64,000 bases of DNA from Flaveria trinervia (lineage: Eukaryota; Streptophyta; Magnoliopsida; Asterales; Asteraceae), in assembly GCA_025506515.1 (NCBI GenBank), contig CM046451.1, forward strand, positions 47,069,212 to 47,133,211, given 5' to 3'. The first letter of the stretch is position 1, and every line of letters starts with the position of its first letter. The notes below the pieces were generated by a model that was not told the origin of the DNA, did no database searches, and worked only from the letters and a program-made list of their open reading frames with translations. The translations under genes were made by a program, and so were the position numbers. Shown here one piece after another: positions 32,486-43,172 of the stretch.

Positions 32486-32497
32486 GCTTTGATACCA
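32486..32497 (-). promoter_or_regulatory. copia-C primer-binding site, one mismatch
   Basis: The minus strand reads TGGTATCAAAGC, one change from the initiator Met-tRNA complement. Confidence 0.82.
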
Positions 32498-32499
32498 AT

Positions 32500-33312
32500 C
32501 GCAGGATAGGTTTATGTCACTAACACTTTGTTTTTCTCTCAAACTCACTTGAACAACACCCGGATAAAGATAGAGTCAATAAGAGTTGATCTCAATATAA
32601 TAATTAAAAAGGAACACAAGAAGTAATTTTCAAGGTACTTTCATATATTGTTTCTCAACTCAAATATTACAAGACTCTTACATGCAGTATGTTATGAGTA
32701 ACAATGAGAAACTATATGTAATACTACCTACATCTGGATATACCTTGATACCAGCTGGGATCTTATAACTAAAGCCTATACTACAAGACTATAGTTTAAG
32801 GTATCTCAGATAAAGTCTTATATGAGATATGGTAGTCAGGACATGTCCCTGACTTACCTTTTTGTCACCAACTAAAGTTGGTAACTTGTACTATCATAAA
32901 AGGTGGACAGTGGAATAAAGTATGGCCAACTACATGGCTCTTTAAGAAGATGCCATGCAATATCAGAGGTCTGCAACAGAGTGTCAGAGACCATACTTAT
33001 GCCCACTGGTTCATAGCAGTGTCTTCCGAAGGTTAAATGGCTTCGGAAGAACAAATATTTCCAAAGCCACTTATACTTCGGAACAGGCTACTTCTTTCGA
33101 GGCTTGAAAGCTTCTTCTGTCTTTATACTTCGGAAGTACTCTTCTGAGTTCATCTACTTTGGACTTGATCTTCTAAAGTAGATTCTTTGTCTTCAGAAGA
33201 AGTCTACAACCTTCAGAAGTTCTATGCTAAGCTTCGGAAGCCTTTGTAGGTAGCACCAAAATTGTCTAAGTGATTTGGTTTTGGTTGCTCCAGCCTTCTT
33301 CTTGATCCAACA
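32500..33312 (-). mobile_element. copia-C 5' LTR (about 813 bp)
   Basis: The plus strand starts CGCAGGATAGG (terminal T changed to C compared with copia-B) and ends CTTGATCCAACA. The minus-strand start TGTTGGATCAAGAAGAAGGC aligns with the starts of B, H and I. CTTCGGAAG words lie at 33015-33245. A dyad ACCAACT/AGTTGGT at 32867-32882 corresponds to the second dyad of B, H and I; the 12-bp W-box dyad is absent. To the right the GAG-pre-integrase sequence of copia-D begins mid-domain, so copia-C is inserted in copia-D (TTCCT at 33313-33317 is the expected duplication half). Confidence 0.88.
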
Positions 33313-34345
33313 TTCCTCATGTGCATATTCTGTTTAGAGCCTGCAGGAGAGGAAACATGTACAATATGCATTTACAAGAAGCATCACCCTCCGGAGAAGT
33401 TTTAAGTTTTCTATCTAAAGCAAATAGTGATAAGGCTTTCCTCTAGCATAAAAGAAGGTGCCATGTAAATTTTAAAAACATGAATAAACTTATTAAGAAT
33501 GATTTGGTAACTGGAATGCCAAGGAAAGAGTTTACAAGTGACAAGCATTGTGTGGCATTCCTGAAGGGGAAGCAACACAAGGTATCTCCCAAGCCAAAGG
33601 AAAGAAACTCTATCACTACTCCCCTACACTTATTACATATGGATCTCTTTGGCCCCACTAGTGCTATGAGTCTATGAAGGATCTGTTATCTTTTAGTGAT
33701 GATAAATGACTTTACAAGATTCACGTGGGTCTTCTTCCTTAGAACTAAGGATCAGACTCCTGAGATTCTGAAGAATTTCATCTTAAAGATTTTGAAGAAA
33801 AACATGACACTTATTGATCAAGGAACTGAATTCAATAACCGAATCCTCGAACGTTTGTGAGGTAAAGGGTATTACAAGACAATATAGTGCTCCCAGGACT
33901 CCACAACAAAATACTATTACTGAGAAGAAAAACAGGGCACTTATTGAAGCTGCAAGAGGTAGAGGCAGAGGTAGTCAACACTGCCTACTATGTGCATAAT
34001 AGAGTTTTAATGGTTAAGACTCATGATAAGACTCCTTATGAACTTTTCCATAAGAGGAAACCTTTCATTAGTTTTCTTAGATCATTTGGATGTCCATGCA
34101 CCATCTTGAATACCAAAGATCAAATTGCCAAGTTTGTTGAGAAAACAGATGTTGGACACTATGTTGGATACTCTTCCCAAGCTAATGCTTATAGAGTATA
34201 CTATCTCAAAACTACAATAGTTGAAGACTCGGCCAATGTAACTTTCCATGAGCACACTCCTAGTGTGAAAGGTTCTTGTCATGATTGGCTATTTGATCAA
34301 GATTTAGTTATCAACAATTTTAACAAATTTTGTGAGCATGTTTAA
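33313..34345 (+). pseudogene. pol: copia-D GAG-pre-integrase and integrase
   Basis: Plus-strand copy related to copia-B. Readable in order: the end of GAG-pre-integrase (MNKLIKNDLVTGMPRKEF and HCVAFLKGKQHKV, second Cys changed to Phe), LLHMDLFGPTS with the first catalytic Asp before a TGA at 33675, the core around DQGTEF-like sequence near 33815, PQQNTITEKKNRALIEAA with the catalytic Glu, and the 152-codon frame 33887-34345 with AYYVHNRVLMVKTHDKTPYE. Several frames and stops. Its N-terminal part lies beyond copia-C, outside the window. Confidence 0.87.
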
Positions 34346-34780
34346 GGTCTACATATATATTAACTACAAGTCATCCTGATCAAAGATTTGAGCTAAGAAA
34401 ACCTTCAAGCTACACATCTTCAGCTCCAGTGGTAACCAATCTGACAAATGAAGCTTCTACCAGCACATCATGACAAATTCTGCTGAGGATTCTAGAGTAC
34501 CTTCAAATTCCAGCTTAAAGGCACATAACTCAGAAGAAAGAGCTTCAAATGTCGGAGAGCATGGTAGTGGTGACACTGATCAGGAATATCTTGATGTTGA
34601 TAACCACTACATTGATCATAAAATCAATGATGTCAAACACTCATTGGATCAAGTTAATCTTGATAATTGTGCTGATATGGAGGGTCAATTCTCACTGCCA
34701 GATCTGAATTTCTCTAATTTAGCTCTATCTAAGCAACTTGTTGTGATCCCTTAGCTAAGGATCCATAAGTCTCACCCTTC
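34346..34780 (+). pseudogene. pol: copia-D integrase-RT linker
   Basis: A Ser/Asp/Asn-rich tether with a frame of 94 codons (34470-34754). It ends LSKQLVVIP, matching copia-B LSQQLAVIPQLRIHKSHP. A TAG follows at 34752. Confidence 0.7.
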
Positions 34781-36330
34781 CACAAACATCATTGGAAATG
34801 TTGATACATGGGTAAGAACAAGAGGACAAACCCATAATGCAAATGTTTGTGTTCACTCTATTTTCTGGTCCCAAATTAAGCTAAAGAAAATTTATGAGGC
34901 TCTAAAGGATGGATGTTGGGTTGAAGTTATGCAAGAGGAGTTGATTCAATTCAAAAGGCAAAAGGTTTGGATCCTATGTCCTTTTCCTTATAGGAAGACT
35001 ACTATAGGAACCAAATGGGTGTTCAGAAATAAGAAGGATGATAGAGGACTTGTCATCAAGAACTAGGCAACACTGGTTGTTCTAGGATATACTCAGGAGA
35101 AGGAATTGACTACAAAGATGTCTTTTCTCCTATAGCAAGAGTTAAAGCTATCAGGATATTCCTAGCTTTTGTTGCATCCAAGAACTTTAAGGTTTACCAG
35201 CTTGATTTCAAGTGTGCTTTTCTTTATGGGGTTACTCATGAAAAGGTGTATGTCAAACAAACAACTGGGTTTGCACATCCTAATCATCTTGATTATGTCT
35301 GGAAGCTTGATAAGACTCTTTATGGGTTGCACCATGGAAGTGGTATGAGACTCTATCACGATATCTTTGTCCACATAGCTATAAGAGGGGTACTATTAAT
35401 GGAACCCTCTTTATCAAAGGATCAGGAAATGACATTATGCTAGTTCAAGTATATGTGTTTGACATTATCTTTGGGTCAACTATTTTAATGCTCTGCAAAG
35501 GCTTTGAAAAACTGATGAAAGACGGGTTTGAAATGAGGGGCATAAAGGAACTCAATTTCTTTCTATGAATTCAAGTGAAGCATGTTGACAATGGCATCTT
35601 CATAAGTTAATCAAAGTATGTTCAAGACATACTCAAAAGATTCAACATGACTGACTGTAAGGTTACTAAGACACCCATAGCCAGAAACTACTACCTTGGA
35701 CCTAATCTTAAGGGGGAGTGTGTTGATGAGCATCTCTTTTGGGCAATGATTGGGTCTCATATGTACCTCCCAGCTAGCAGGCTTGCTATCATGTTTGCCA
35801 CATGTATTTGTGCAAGATATCAAGCCAACCCCAAGATGTCACACCTAATCACTACCAAAAGAATTCTAACATATCTCATAGGTGCTCCATCACTTGGCCT
35901 TTGGTATCCAAAGAACTCTGACTTCAATCTGTTTGCTTATACAAATAGCTACAATGGTGGCTGTAACATGACTGCAAAGTCTACATTAGGGGGATGTCAC
36001 TTTCTTGGTGGAAGGATAGTCTCTTGGCAATGTAAGAAACAATCATGTGTATCTGCATCAACTGTTGAGGCTGAATACATTGCTGTTACAAGCTACTGTG
36101 CTTAAATGCTTTGGATTCAAAATAAGATGTTGGACTATGGATTCAACTTCAAGTAGATTCCCATCCACATAGACAACAATAGTTCTATCTCAATCATAGA
36201 GAATCTTGTGCAACACTCAAGGACAAAGCACATCAATATCAGGTTTCATTTGATTAGAGATAACTTTGAAAAAGGATTAGTCAAACAAGTCAAAGTTAAC
36301 ACAATGAACAATATGATCATTTGTTCACCA
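34781..36330 (+). pseudogene. pol: copia-D reverse transcriptase-RNase H
   Basis: RT begins near 34900 (ALKDGCWVEVMQEELIQFKRQ) and is broken by stops and shifts to about 35450. The catalytic motif reads YVFD (VQVYVFDIIFG, about 35447-35478) instead of YVDD. The last long frame (35647-36105) carries KGECVDEHLFWAMIGSHMYL, then RNase H with YTNSYNGGC (both catalytic-region Asp residues changed) and STVEAEYIAV. The tail HIDNNSSISIIENLVQHSRT is readable to about 36330. It contains the palm segment that copia-B lacks, which defines the B deletion. Confidence 0.86.
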
Positions 36331-36870
36331 AAGTTTTTGATGAACAAAGATTCAAATATCTTGTATAAGCTATTGCAATGATTAACATTGAGTAGCTTTA
36401 CTTAAAACTTAATCATATTATTTCTAAAACATGTGTGTCCTAAGTTGTCTATTTTATCACCTTCATAAGCCTTTGTTCTCTTTGGAAGTAAAATATTTTT
36501 ACAAGACATTCCTTAGATTTTTGAATATTTTGATATCTTTATCCTTCGAAAGATTTAAAATTACCTTTGGAAGAAACTCATGTCTTAGCAAACAATATCT
36601 ACTTAAGTAGTTTTACCTTCGGAAGAAATTTCTAAAATATCTTCCAAAGCTTAAAATTAACTTAAGTACTTGTATGTTTTATATGAACAAATTTTCTTTC
36701 GAATGAAAATTTTCTTTCAAAAGTTTTTATTCTTCTTAGAATAAACACTCTGATTTCTAAATCTCTTTTGAAACAAAATTCTCAAAATCTTTGAAATATC
36801 TTCCGAAGTCAAATTGCCCTTCGGAAGATTTCTCGACTTCCAAGAAAACTCGGAGTGAAGGCTTATAGGT
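36331..36870 (+). repeat. copia-D spacer with CTTCGGAAG words
   Basis: Non-coding. It is collinear with the copia-B spacer (21480-22050) read on the other strand, ending at GACTTCCAAGAAAACT near 36857. Family words, some decayed, occur at 36540-36840. The extra ORF and 3' LTR expected next are missing. Confidence 0.7.
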
Positions 36871-36970
36871 CAGAGAAAATCCCGCAACCAATAACCTGAA
36901 GCTGGTGGTGAGAGAGAGGACTTTGGTCCACTCATCTCATCCCCTAATGATTCTTCTCATGAAGATAAGG
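36871..36970. other. Unassigned junction sequence between copia-D and copia-F
   Basis: About 100 bp match neither the copia-B/D spacer nor the copia-F/G extra ORF. A plus-strand frame of 27 codons (PEAGGEREDFGPLISSPNDS and onward) is open but too short to identify. No LTR terminus is visible, so the copia-D end is probably deleted here. Confidence 0.5.
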
Positions 36971-37768
36971 GGAATTTGGTGGGGACTTTGGATCTGGAAG
37001 TGGAGGCTGTGGGTTCCCTCTTCTTGGGTTTTAGCATCCGGGCAGCCCCTTTGAGAGTAGGGTTTGTGTTATGTCGGGAGTATACCTCAGGTAAAACAGC
37101 TGGAGCAGGGACTCCAAGACCAACAAGTCCATCAGATTTTAGCTGATTTAAAATAATGGCCATCAAAAACCTGGGATAAAGTAGCCATCTATTTGCCACA
37201 GGTTTCTGAGCCAGATCCTTTAGTTCCATAAAAACTATCTCAAAAAAATTTAGATTTTGTTTCTCAAGGATAGAATACAATACTTGTTGCCATCGGAAAG
37301 ACATCTGATCCGAAGAAGATGTCTTCGAAGCTAGGCAGACATTCACCATGTGAAAAATAAGTCGTTCTGCATCATGGAAATGCTTCTTCAGTAAGGTTGT
37401 AGCACTTATGTCGCCTTCATACCCATTATTAATGAAAGACATATCAGTGGTGCCTTTCGGGTATTCTTTAGGATAGGTGCCATCATGCAAATTTAGGGTA
37501 TTGCGAATGATGTCTGTAGTGATGAGCACCTGTTTCTGGTTTATCAACGACTGTAGAGTGATTTGGTTATCATTCTCACCAGTGATTACAAAAACGTTGG
37601 TCCAGAACTGGGATAAGGAGTCAGGATATATGGTAGGATTCAGAAGAAAGGCTGTTCGGTACGGGGAATCCACCATAAGATCCATGGCAGTTTCTAACTT
37701 GTTCCAGAAGGCCGATTTGTAAGGTAGGCAACACAGTTGTGTCGGGGTTTGAGTTTCATGGTCGCCAT
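36971..37768 (-). pseudogene. copia-F extra 3' ORF, N-terminal part
   Basis: The start is ATG 37768 (MATMKLKPRHNCVAYL, same as copia-G at 49961). A one-base loss near 37720 shifts the frame; the main frame then runs from 37685 for about 240 codons. Motifs in order: NPTIYPDSLSQFWTN, INQKQVLITTDIIRNTLNLH, SFINNGYEGD, RLIFHMVNVCLASKTSSSDQ, WLLYPRFLMAIILNQL and GLGVPAPAV, then a basic tail (MLKPKKREPTASTSRSKVPT). Sequence similar to copia-G ends at 36971. The best-preserved copy of this domain in the window. No signal peptide or membrane segment; looks like a soluble helical domain. Function unknown. Confidence 0.8.
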
Positions 37769-38333
37769 TGTTGAGAGAGAAAGGTTTGAAAACGGCTAAT
37801 GAAACGTTTGGCTACAAGTACAGGTATTTATAGGTTTAGAAAAGGCTGATAAGAAAACAACTGAAAGTATTGGTGTTGTCAGCAGTGTTATGAAAACAAC
37901 TGGAGACTTGGTTTTAACTATCAGACGTTTGAAAACAACTGAAGACTTGGTGTTAGTCATCAGTAGTTGTGAAACTACTGAAAACTTTGGTTTTGTCTTC
38001 AGATGTTGTAAACAACTGATAACTTGGTGTTAGTCATCAGTAGTTGTAAAACTACTCAAGACATGGTTTTGTCATCAGTTGTTGTAAACGACTGAAGACT
38101 TGGTGTTAGTCATCAGTAGTTGTGAAACGATTGAAACAGCAGTTGTAAACAACTGAAGAGAAAATTACCATGAGTAGTTTTCGTCAATTCTTAGCTTTTC
38201 AGCTGTTTCATACTGTCCTCAACACTAACTCATCAGTCTTTTTGGCTGTTTTCAGTTGTTTCATAGGACATCAGTACTTATCTGTTTTTACTAACATCAG
38301 TAGTTATAACTACATCAGTAGTTTGTAACAGAA
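37769..38333 (-). repeat. copia-F spacer with CAGTAGTTG / CAACTACTG words
   Basis: Non-coding gap between pol and extra ORF. Words such as CATCAGTAGTTGTGAAACTACTG, CAACTGAAGACTTGG and CTTCAGTTGTT recur about every 30 bp from 37850 to 38330, often as near-inverted pairs. The same words fill the copia-F and -G LTRs and the copia-G spacer. Confidence 0.8.
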
Positions 38334-39845
38334 TCAATACTTATTTGTGACATGTTTACTAATGATCATCAGTACTCGTTTACTGAGATCATCAGTAGTT
38401 GTCACTTGTTCTAGCTGCAGCATACCAAGCCTTAACACTAGGTTTTGGAAAGTTGAATTATCCAAAGGCTTAGTAAAAATGTCTGCAAGCTCATCAGCAC
38501 TAGGCACAAACTTTGGATCAATCAGTCCTTTTTCAAAACAGTCCCTAATAAAATGGTGTCTGATCTCAATATGTTTGGCCCTAGAATGCTGGACAGGATT
38601 CTTGACAATGCAAAGAGCTGAAGCACTGTCCATTAATAATGGAGTCTTAGTCTCTGTAATGCCATAATCCAAAAGTTGGTTCTCAAGCCAGAGTACCTGA
38701 GATGTACAACTTGCGGCAGCAATGTACTCTGCTTCAGCAGTGGATGTAGCAACAGATGTTTGTTTCTTACTCTGCCAAGAAATCAAACAGTTACCTAGGA
38801 ATTGACATCCACCAGAAGTTGACTTTCTGGTTAACTTACACCCTTCATAGTCACTATCAGAAAAAGCAACTAATTTGCAAGAGTGTCCAGTGGAATACCA
38901 TAAACCTAGAGATTGTGTACCTTGCAGATATCTAAAGATCCTCTTGACTGTAATCAAATAAGACTCTTTAGGAGCAGCCTGAAATCTAGCACAAACACAA
39001 GTTGCAAACATAATATCTGGTCTAGAAGCTGTTAAGTACATCAAGGACCCAATCATACATATGTGAAGTGTTTCATCAACAGCTTTACCTTTCTGATCTG
39101 CATCCAGTTGAGTGGTGTGGCACATGGGAGTAGAACAAGGCTTACAGTTTTGTAAATCAAACTTATTCAAAAGATCTTTTGTATATTTAGACTGATGAAT
39201 CAAAGTCCCATCAGCCTTTTGTTTGATTTGCAATCCTAAAAAGAACTGTAATTCTCCCATTGCACTCATTTCAAACTTCTTTTGCATTAATTTGGTAAAA
39301 TCATCACACAACTGGAGATCAGAGGATGCAAAAATAATATCATCAACATAAAATTGAACAAGTAGCTTATGCTGATCCACCTTCTTAATGAACAAAGTTT
39401 TATCTATGGAGCCTCTAGTGAAATTATTTTGAAGAAAAAAATTTGATAATGTCTCATACCAGGCTCTAGGAGCTTGTTTCAACCAATAAATAGCCTTATC
39501 AAGCTTGTATACCTAATCTGGATGTTTATTATCCTCAAAACCTGGTGGTTGACACACATAAACCTCTTCTTTTATTTTACCATATAAAAATGCACTTTTA
39601 ACATCCATTTGAAAAACTTTAAGATTGTGGAATACAGCATAGGCTAAGAATAATCTAATTGCCTCCAGTCTGGCTACAGAAGCAAAGGTTTCATCATAAT
39701 CAATACCTTCTTCCTGTGCAAACCCCTGAACAACCAGTATGGCCTTGTTCTTAACAATAAGCCCATTTTCATCTGTTTTATTCCTAAACACCCATTTAGT
39801 GCCTATTGCACACTTACCTGGGGGTAGAGGAACCAGTTCCCACAC
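38334..39845 (-). pseudogene. pol: copia-F reverse transcriptase-RNase H (one in-frame stop)
   Basis: Frame 39845-39513 gives RT fingers (GTKWVFRNKTDENG, GFAQEEGIDYDETFASVAR, QMDVKSAFLYGKI, QPPGFEDNKHPD). A TAG at 39513-39515, where the family has Trp, interrupts it. The 382-codon frame 39482-38334 continues with YVDD at residues 45-48, FEMSAMGELQFFLGLQ, GSLMYLTASRPDIMFAT, then RNase H with Asp in AFSDSDYEG (about 209-211), Glu in STAEAEYIAA (252) and Asp in LLMDSAS (285), and the C-terminal block DELADIFTKPLD. Apart from the stop, this is the most complete RT-RNase H here. A stray LQAPs/Trp change (AIYWLKQAP) is also seen. Confidence 0.93.
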
Positions 39846-40508
39846 TTGCTTCTTGTTGAACTGAAGTAGCTCAAGCTACATAGCCTCAACCCATCCATTG
39901 TCCCTTAAAGCAATGTGATAGTTCTTTGGCTCTTGTTGACTAATGAAGAGAGCATAGAAGCAGAAATTGGACAATTGACTTCTTGTTGAAACTCCAGCAT
40001 TGATATCACCAATGATTTGAGATATTGGGTGATTCTTCAGCTCTTGATAAACAATGAGATTTGTGCAAGTGTTTGTAGGACCTTCAGCAGCAGCAGATGG
40101 TGATGCAGACTCTTGAAACCAAGAATGAGATGGCAAATCAAAAGATGTAGAGGAATCAGAGATCTCATCAGCATTTGTTGTGGATGGAACTGCTGAAGCT
40201 ACAGGAACATCAAGTTTAGTGGACTCAGGCAGTTGATCACTAAACTTGAATAGGTGAGTATTGATATTATCATCATCATCAATACCACCAGGTGGAGAAC
40301 TGTGGACAGGAGCAACAGCTGAAGCCTGATAAGGAACATATTGCAGTATGTCCAAATCAAATAACTCCACAAGTTTTTGTGGAATCTTGTCCTTTGGAGA
40401 TTCATTAAGCTTCACATGCAGAGTCTCTTCAACTATCTTTGTTGTGCAGTTGAAGACTCTGTATGCCTTGCAAGTAGATGAATAACCAACAAAATACCCT
40501 GCATCCAC
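39846..40508 (-). CDS. pol: copia-F integrase C-terminus and linker
   Basis: A 210-codon frame 40508-39876. It begins with the integrase C-terminal block AGYFVGYSSTCKAYRVFNC, then a Ser/Asp/Pro-rich tether, and ends YQELKNHPISQIIGDINAG and ALRDNGWVEAM, the entry into RT. It overlaps a shorter frame (40693-40433) by frameshift at its N-terminal end. Confidence 0.78.
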
Positions 40509-41162
40509 CTTAGGATCAAATTTGTGGAGTTGATCCTTTGTGTTGAGAATGAAACAAGGACACCCAAATGATGTAGAACTTCATATGGAGTCTTCTTCAA
40601 CCTCTGATTTACTAAGGCTATATTCTGCACATAGCAAGCTATGTTAACAGCTTCAGCCCAAAAGGTCAGTGGCAAACCAGAGTCAGCCAACATGACCTTG
40701 CAGCTTCAGTTAGGGTCTTGTTCTTTCTCTCAACTACTCCATTTTGTTCTGGAGTCCTTGGGATGCTAAACTGCCTCTTGATTCCCTTTGAGAGATAAAA
40801 ATCATTAAGTGTATGGTTTCTGAATTCTGTTCCATTATCACTTCTGATACACTTGACAGATAGGGAGTACTGCTTTTCGACATACAACACAAAGTTTATA
40901 ATCGTCTGAGCAGCCTCATCCTTTGAATGCAAGAAGAAAGTCCATACAAATTTGGAGTAATCATCCATAATTACCAGACAATATTTCTTCTTTGCCATAC
41001 TCATTACTCTCACAGGACCAAAGATATCCATGTGTAATAATTGCAAGCAGGCAATGGACTTAGGTTCTTCAATAGGAGGGAATGAGACTTTGTGTTGTTA
41101 TCCTTGCAAACAAGCAGTGCAGTTGTCTTCACATCTGAACTCCTTCATAGGCAATCCCCTTA
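40433..41162 (-). pseudogene. pol: copia-F integrase core
   Basis: The 126-codon frame 41046-40666 holds the complete DD35E triad: Asp7 (LLHMDIFGP), Asp70 (CIRSDNGTEF) and Glu106 (EQNGVVERKNKT), with 35 residues between the last two. A frameshift near 40680 leads to 40693-40433 with PLTFWAEAVNIACYVQN. At 41047-41162 the Cys pair of the zinc domain is readable, with TGA/TAA-type breaks. Confidence 0.9.
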
Positions 41163-41684
41163 CTAAACCATGATGTATTGCTGATTCAAGTTTTTAAGAT
41201 TCACATGACCCAGCCTTCTATGCCATAGAATAGATTCTTGTGGAGAAGCCTTGGAAAATAGGCAAGGATGGCCTTTGAGATCTATTTTCTTGGAAAGATC
41301 TAAGGCATACACTCTTCCTGTCCTGTTGGCCCTCAGGAGAGTGTGATCATCCAACACCTTATCAATCAAACTCAGAACTTTGGATGATAGAATCCTGCAG
41401 TTCTGACTGGTGAAAAGAGCAACATGGCCTTTATCACACATTTGACTGACACTCAAGAGATTGTACTTGAGATTCTCCACATGGTTAACATCATCAAACC
41501 TTATTTCCCCATTGGAGACAAAGCCTTTGCTAATGATGTAACCCTTAGCATCATTGCCAAAAGAAACAAACCCGTTCTTTCTTTGAGAGTAATCATGAAG
41601 AAGAGAGTTGTTCCCTGTCATATGCATAGATCCTCCACTGTCTACATACCAGATGCTACTGTGGCATGCTGAAGAACCCTGCAA
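41163..41684 (-). CDS. pol: copia-F protease and GAG-pre-integrase
   Basis: A 173-codon frame. WYVDSGGSMHMTGNNSLLHD is the protease active site (about residues 13-32); VENLKYNLLSVSQMCDKGH and NCRILSSKVL follow. GAG-pre-integrase begins at ILWHRRLGHVNLKNLNQ (His ligands present), then the frame shifts and ends. Nearly identical in layout to copia-G 53562-52648. Confidence 0.88.
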   Translation of the reverse strand: MQGSSACHSSIWYVDSGGSMHMTGNNSLLHDYSQRKNGFVSFGNDAKGYIISKGFVSNGEIRFDDVNHVENLKYNLLSVSQMCDKGHVALFTSQNCRILSSKVLSLIDKVLDDHTLLRANRTGRVYALDLSKKIDLKGHPCLFSKASPQESILWHRRLGHVNLKNLNQQYIMV

Positions 41685-43172
41685 TCATAATAAATTAGTT
41701 AGTTTTTGAGACCCAAACCCTTTTGGTTTTGGTCTGTTCACATCAACAGATGGTAAACTAACAGATTTGCTATGAAGAATAGCCTGAGGGGATGGAGATG
41801 GTGAAGAAGAAGAATCCTTTGGCATGGATTTTCTTCTCTGTGGTTTCAACACAGGAGCATCTAATTGGTTGACTCTCCCCAATAGATGTTGAACCATCAT
41901 AACAAGTTGTGTCTGATTCTATGATAAAGCCTTCAGCTCATCAGACACATTAGTGCGTGAGATTGATGGATTCCTGTGTTGTACCATCTCCCTTTGAGCA
42001 ACCTCAGTTGTTGCCTGATTAACCCCTTCCTTTTTGGATTTCTTTTTGGATTTAGGGGTTACAGGTTTTGATGCCGCTGGTACAAACTTGGTTTCAAACT
42101 CAGTTTTCATTTTATCCATTTTCTTTTTAATGTTCTTATTGTGTTTGAGTTTGGAACCCTTTTTATACCAGCAATCATTAGTAAGATGATTGAATAACCC
42201 ACATATTTCACATGGCTTTTTCTTCATCTTAAGTTGATCATCTGCTGAAGAAGATGAAACTACTGAAGACTTATTCTTCAGTAGTTTGCGATCAGTTTTA
42301 GCAGTTTTCTTCCTTGCAGTACATGCTTTCTTGATATCTTCTTCAGTAGTTTTCCCACCCTTTCTACTGGAACTTTTCTTCCCTTTAGTACATGCAGTAG
42401 TTTGGGTTTGTTCTCCAGGTGTTATGACTTGCTCTTTAGTACTTTCAGTACTTTGTGAAATACCACCTGGAGTGATCAACCTTTTGATCATGTGAGTGTC
42501 AGCATTTGAACCATTAACATCAGCTGATAGGTTTTGGGAGGAATTAATGCTGACACCAACCTCTGATGGTGCTGTATCAGATAGTAGATCACATGATGAA
42601 AAGGATTGGTTATTGCTTTCTCTATCAGATTCTACCTCTGCCCTAGGAGTAAAATCTGTAAGAGGAGCAGTGTGATTATAACCAATGCCAAACTTCACAT
42701 TGGAAGCAGACTGCTTACTAAGAAGCATTTCAAAACTCTTGCAGGAATGTACCCATCGATCACACTCTACCTGGGTAGCTGCAAGTGTTTCTTTGAGGTC
42801 TCTGTACTTCTCTAGAAGTACCTCTTCCCTAGCCTTATCATCAGTGATTTGGCATTTAAGTTTGTAAATCTCATCATTCTTATCATTAAGCAAATACTCA
42901 AATTCAACTTTTCTTTTAGATATTATTTGTTCTAGCTCAATGTTCTTGTTAATTAAAGCTACATTTGCTTCTCTAATAGATGCAAATGCGTCAATGCATG
43001 TTTGAGAACATAGCTTGGCTTTGGCCTCAGAGGATACTTGTGATACCTGTGGTGTGGAAGCATTAGAGGATGAAGTATCAGCAGACTCCAGGGCCATAAG
43101 AGCAAGGTTTCCAAAAGGATTGTCATCACCATGTTGACGAGCACCAGAGAACAGTTGTTCATGACCAGACAT
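41685..43172 (-). CDS. gag: copia-F Gag/Pol linker: coiled coil, basic region and CCHC knuckle
   Basis: The frame 43172-41919 (417 codons) is the longest intact linker in the window. Residues about 60-145 form a heptad-rich coiled coil (ANVALINKNIELEQIISKRK). Residues 145-300 are Ser/Thr-rich and then strongly basic (KGKKSSSRKGGKTTEEDIKK). The knuckle CEICGLFNHLTNDC is at about 318-331. A short frame 41900-41685 leads to the protease (MMVQHLLGRVNQLDAPV..QKLT). At 42257-42287 a 13-bp perfect inverted repeat of the family word (AAACTACTGAAGA) lies inside the coding sequence. Confidence 0.85.

Noticed and set aside
32835..32853. copia-C dyad GTCAG..CTGAC as a covarying version of the W-box dyad of B, H and I
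   Set aside because: It aligns with the sequence beside, not at, the copia-B dyad, and the spacing to the second dyad differs; copia-C more likely lacks the W-box dyad.
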